Of a stretch of DNA of 35,825 nt, positions 34,097 through 35,825 are shown piece after piece. The notes under the pieces are model-generated. The model was given only the letters and a program-made list of their open reading frames with translations, ran no database searches and was not told the DNA's origin. Numbering within the stretch: position 1 is the first letter of the stretch; each line of letters starts with the position of its first letter. A program made the translations under genes and the position numbers. This DNA comes from JAWKTT01 sp041398965 (lineage in GTDB: Bacteria; Planctomycetota; Planctomycetia; Planctomycetales; Planctomycetaceae), in the NCBI GenBank assembly GCA_041398965.1, contig JAWKTT010000044.1, positions 1 through 35,825 of the forward strand, written 5' to 3'.

Positions 34097-35263
34097 ATGT
34101 TGAAGTCTGCTGTCCTCATGATGTTGCCGTTGTTGATCACCCCTCTCCTCTCGATGCGTGCGGTTGGAGCCGAGCCGGTGGGAAAATGGTTGGTCTATGT
34201 CGGAACGTACGCCGGTGCCAAAGACCCTGGAATCTTTCGTCTGGAACTCAACGTCGCCACCGGCGAGATGACCAAACTGGGTGAAACCTCCGGCGTTGCA
34301 AATCCCTCCTTTCTAGCGATTCATCCCACAAATCGCAGCCTGTACGCCGTGAGCGAAATCAGCGACATCGATGGCAAAAAGACCGGTGGAGTCGCCGCAT
34401 TCTCAATCGATCCCAAAGACGGTGCCCTCACCGCGATCAACGTCAAGCCCTCTGGAGGTCCCGGACCGTGTCACCTGAACGTCGATCGTGAGGGGAAGAA
34501 CATATTGGTTGCCAACTATGGTGGGGGAAGCGTTGCGGTGTTGCCCATCGTTGACGGTGGGGGACTGAAAGAGCCAAGTTGCTTCATTCAGCATGAAGGG
34601 AGCAGTGTGAATCCTGGTCGACAGGCGGCTCCGCACGGACACTCGATCAACCTCGACCTCTCCGGCAAGCGAGCGTTCGCTGCGGATCTTGGTCTCGACA
34701 AAGTTCTGATCTACAACTTTGATGCGACCGCCGGGACGTTGACGCCGAATCATCCGGCTGCAGGTGTTGTGGCCCCCGGTTCCGGTCCGCGCCACTTCGA
34801 CTTCCACCCGACCGGAAAGTTCGCCTACGTCATCAACGAGATGGGCTCGACTGTCACAGCCTTCAGCTACAACTCAGAGACTGGCTCCTTGACGGAACTG
34901 CAAACGATCTCGACGCTCCCCGATGACTTCAAAGGGAACAACTCGACCGCAGACATTCATGTCCACCCCAGTGGTCGCTTCTTGTATGGATCGAACCGAG
35001 GTCATGACAGCATTGTCGTCTACACGATTGACGAATCCACCGGAAAACTGACTTGGAAGCAACATCAGTCGACTCTCGGTAAGACCCCACGCAACTTCGG
35101 CATCGACCCAACTGGACGCATCCTGCTCGCCGAAAATCAGGGGTCGGACAGTATCTATTCGTTTCACATCGATGCCAACACTGGAGAGCTAAAAGCCACC
35201 GGCCACTCGATCGAAATCCCGCGCCCCGTCTGCGTCCGCTTCGTTCCATGGCCAATCCCGTGA
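34097..35263 (+). CDS. Exported YbhE-type lactonase (seven-bladed beta-propeller)
   Basis: The 388-aa protein is of the lactonase family that includes E. coli 6-phosphogluconolactonase Pgl (YbhE), but it has an N-terminal signal peptide (MLKSAVLMMLPLLITPLLS followed by an AVGAEP cleavage-like site), so it should act in the periplasm or outside. Propeller landmarks are WLVYVGTYAGAKDPGIFRLEL, NPSFLAIHPTNRSLYAVSE, GGPGPCHLNVDREGKNILVANYGGGSVAV, AAPHGHSINLDLSGKRAFAADLG, GSGPRHFDFHPTGKFAYVINE and NSTADIHVHPSGRFLYGSNRG. I chose ATG 34097 because GGGAG is seven bases upstream and the signal peptide starts there; upstream in-frame sequence is unconserved. The exported location makes a role in sugar-lactone or muconolactone-type hydrolysis more likely than in the pentose phosphate pathway. 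Confidence 0.88.
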   Translation: MLKSAVLMMLPLLITPLLSMRAVGAEPVGKWLVYVGTYAGAKDPGIFRLELNVATGEMTKLGETSGVANPSFLAIHPTNRSLYAVSEISDIDGKKTGGVAAFSIDPKDGALTAINVKPSGGPGPCHLNVDREGKNILVANYGGGSVAVLPIVDGGGLKEPSCFIQHEGSSVNPGRQAAPHGHSINLDLSGKRAFAADLGLDKVLIYNFDATAGTLTPNHPAAGVVAPGSGPRHFDFHPTGKFAYVINEMGSTVTAFSYNSETGSLTELQTISTLPDDFKGNNSTADIHVHPSGRFLYGSNRGHDSIVVYTIDESTGKLTWKQHQSTLGKTPRNFGIDPTGRILLAENQGSDSIYSFHIDANTGELKATGHSIEIPRPVCVRFVPWPIP

Positions 35264-35748
35264 CCCCCTTCACCGGAAGGGAGGGGACATTTTCCCGGCG
35301 TTTGACTTCTCACTTTGTCGCAGATGAGAACGACGTTCTCCGGCACTGGACAAGTCACTTGAGCAAACCAAGAATGGCGAATTGCAGTAGCTCATCGTCG
35401 TTTTGGTGACTGTTGTTCGCGACGATGTCACCCGACGGCATACCTTGCGGAAATCGGTCGTTACGTTCGTTGTCGTTTGGCTTCCATGACTTCAGGTGCT
35501 CATTGCTCTTGCCGGTTCGCGTTTCGCCCTTGGCGGAACTGGTTCGTGATATGCGCCTATCTGATGACCGCAGTCGGCGGATCTCCTGGCGTCATCGGGG
35601 GGGTGACCGAAGTGTCGACCTGTTGTTGCGGTCAGGACGGTGCTCCCCATTGTGGATGTTCTTGCTCCCGAATTGATGGTGTACGAAAAACCAAGTCAGT
35701 CGGTGGCGGCGGATGCTGTCAGTCTCGAAAGAGTCCTTCTGCCAACTC
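35264..35748. other. Region after the lactonase gene, no confident gene
   Basis: A hairpin (CCCTTC/GAAGGG, 35266-35281, loop ACCG) directly follows the lactonase stop and may end its transcript. Beyond it several frames on both strands look partly protein-like. One plus-strand frame from about 35622 reads VVAVRTVLPIVDVLAPELMV, but without a start or a recognised family. I cannot support a gene here. Confidence 0.35.
35266..35281 (+). terminator. Hairpin after the lactonase gene
   Basis: CCCTTC (35266-35271) pairs with GAAGGG (35276-35281) around ACCG, two bases after the stop codon. A short TTTT occurs eleven bases later. Position supports a terminator; the weak T-tract keeps this tentative. 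Confidence 0.4.
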
Positions 35749-35825
35749 TCACGCCCCAAAGAAATGTTCTACCACTCGCAGTTGTTGCAGTTCAAAAACC
35801 TCAAGCAAGTCGATGGCGAACAATC
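35749..35825 (-). CDS. Possible C-terminal end of an unknown gene entering from the right
   Basis: On the minus strand a frame enters from the right edge and ends at TGA 35751-35749. The visible 25 residues (LFAIDLLEVFELQQLRVVEH plus FFGA at the end) have coding-like codon use. The product is not recognisable, and the opposite strand has competing open frames over the same bases, so this is weak. Confidence 0.25.
   Translation of the reverse strand, partial: LFAIDLLEVFELQQLRVVEHFFGA

Noticed and set aside
35564..35825. A Cys-rich plus-strand open frame at the right edge (CCCGQDGAPHCGCSCS)
   Set aside because: It is an out-of-frame reading of a GTT/GTC-rich stretch that looks better as valine-rich coding sequence; no start site or conserved pattern supports it.
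1..35825. tRNA, rRNA, CRISPR arrays, insertion sequences and phage genes
   Set aside because: I scanned by eye for T-loop sequences, regularly spaced repeats and transposase or integrase motifs and found none; a tRNAscan or repeat search was not possible.

Overview
The window looks like a chromosomal segment of a planctomycete, probably order Planctomycetales. The signs are a Tat-exported DUF1501 protein, a Tat-exported squalene-cyclase-fold protein, a PbH1 beta-helix protein, a YbhE-type lactonase with signal peptide, a GspE-family protein, GC-rich codons with many GGG glycine codons, and a mosaic of short transcription units. I found no tRNA, rRNA, CRISPR array, insertion sequence or phage gene.

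Layout. 0-5 kb: a partial small gene at the left edge, an LpxL/HtrB-type acyltransferase (+), and convergent to it a GspE-like protein with ruined Walker motifs and a DUF1501 protein (both -). 5.2-10.4 kb (+): a rhomboid protease, a stand-alone GlmU uridylyltransferase half, a second GlpG-like rhomboid broken by two 1-nt frameshifts, the squalene-cyclase-like exported protein and a TYW1-like radical SAM protein. 10.9-15.2 kb (+): gatB, a TRIC/UPF0126 membrane protein and a COG2509-type FAD dehydrogenase. From about 12.05 to 15.42 kb every gene is scrambled by small indels that can be undone on paper, which points to a poor-quality assembly patch rather than decay. 15.4-18.0 kb (-): malate dehydrogenase and pabB. 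18.35-20.6 kb (+): the beta-helix protein and a UbiX-like flavin prenyltransferase behind a structured leader. 20.9-24.2 kb (+): a three-gene capE-capF-capG cassette for UDP-N-acetyl-L-fucosamine. 24.6-29.1 kb (-): a membrane-associated set of dynamin-like GTPase, SPFH/GYF protein and zinc-ribbon membrane protein. 29.3-35.3 kb: an SRPBCC protein (+), UDP-glucuronate 4-epimerase (-), an M20D amidohydrolase (-), metX behind a good promoter and a leader hairpin (+), and the exported lactonase (+). The right edge holds an undecided fragment.

How the genes work together. Envelope and surface functions dominate: lipid A acylation, sugar-nucleotide supply (GlmU-type transferase, CapEFG, UDP-glucuronate epimerase), two intramembrane proteases and a probable membrane-stress module. 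Housekeeping metabolism is interspersed (PabB for folate, MetX for methionine, malate dehydrogenase, GatB). The best candidates for new biology are the GTPase/SPFH/zinc-ribbon set, the GspE homologue without Walker residues, and the leaders of ubiX and metX. All functional calls come from reading motifs by eye; no database search was run.
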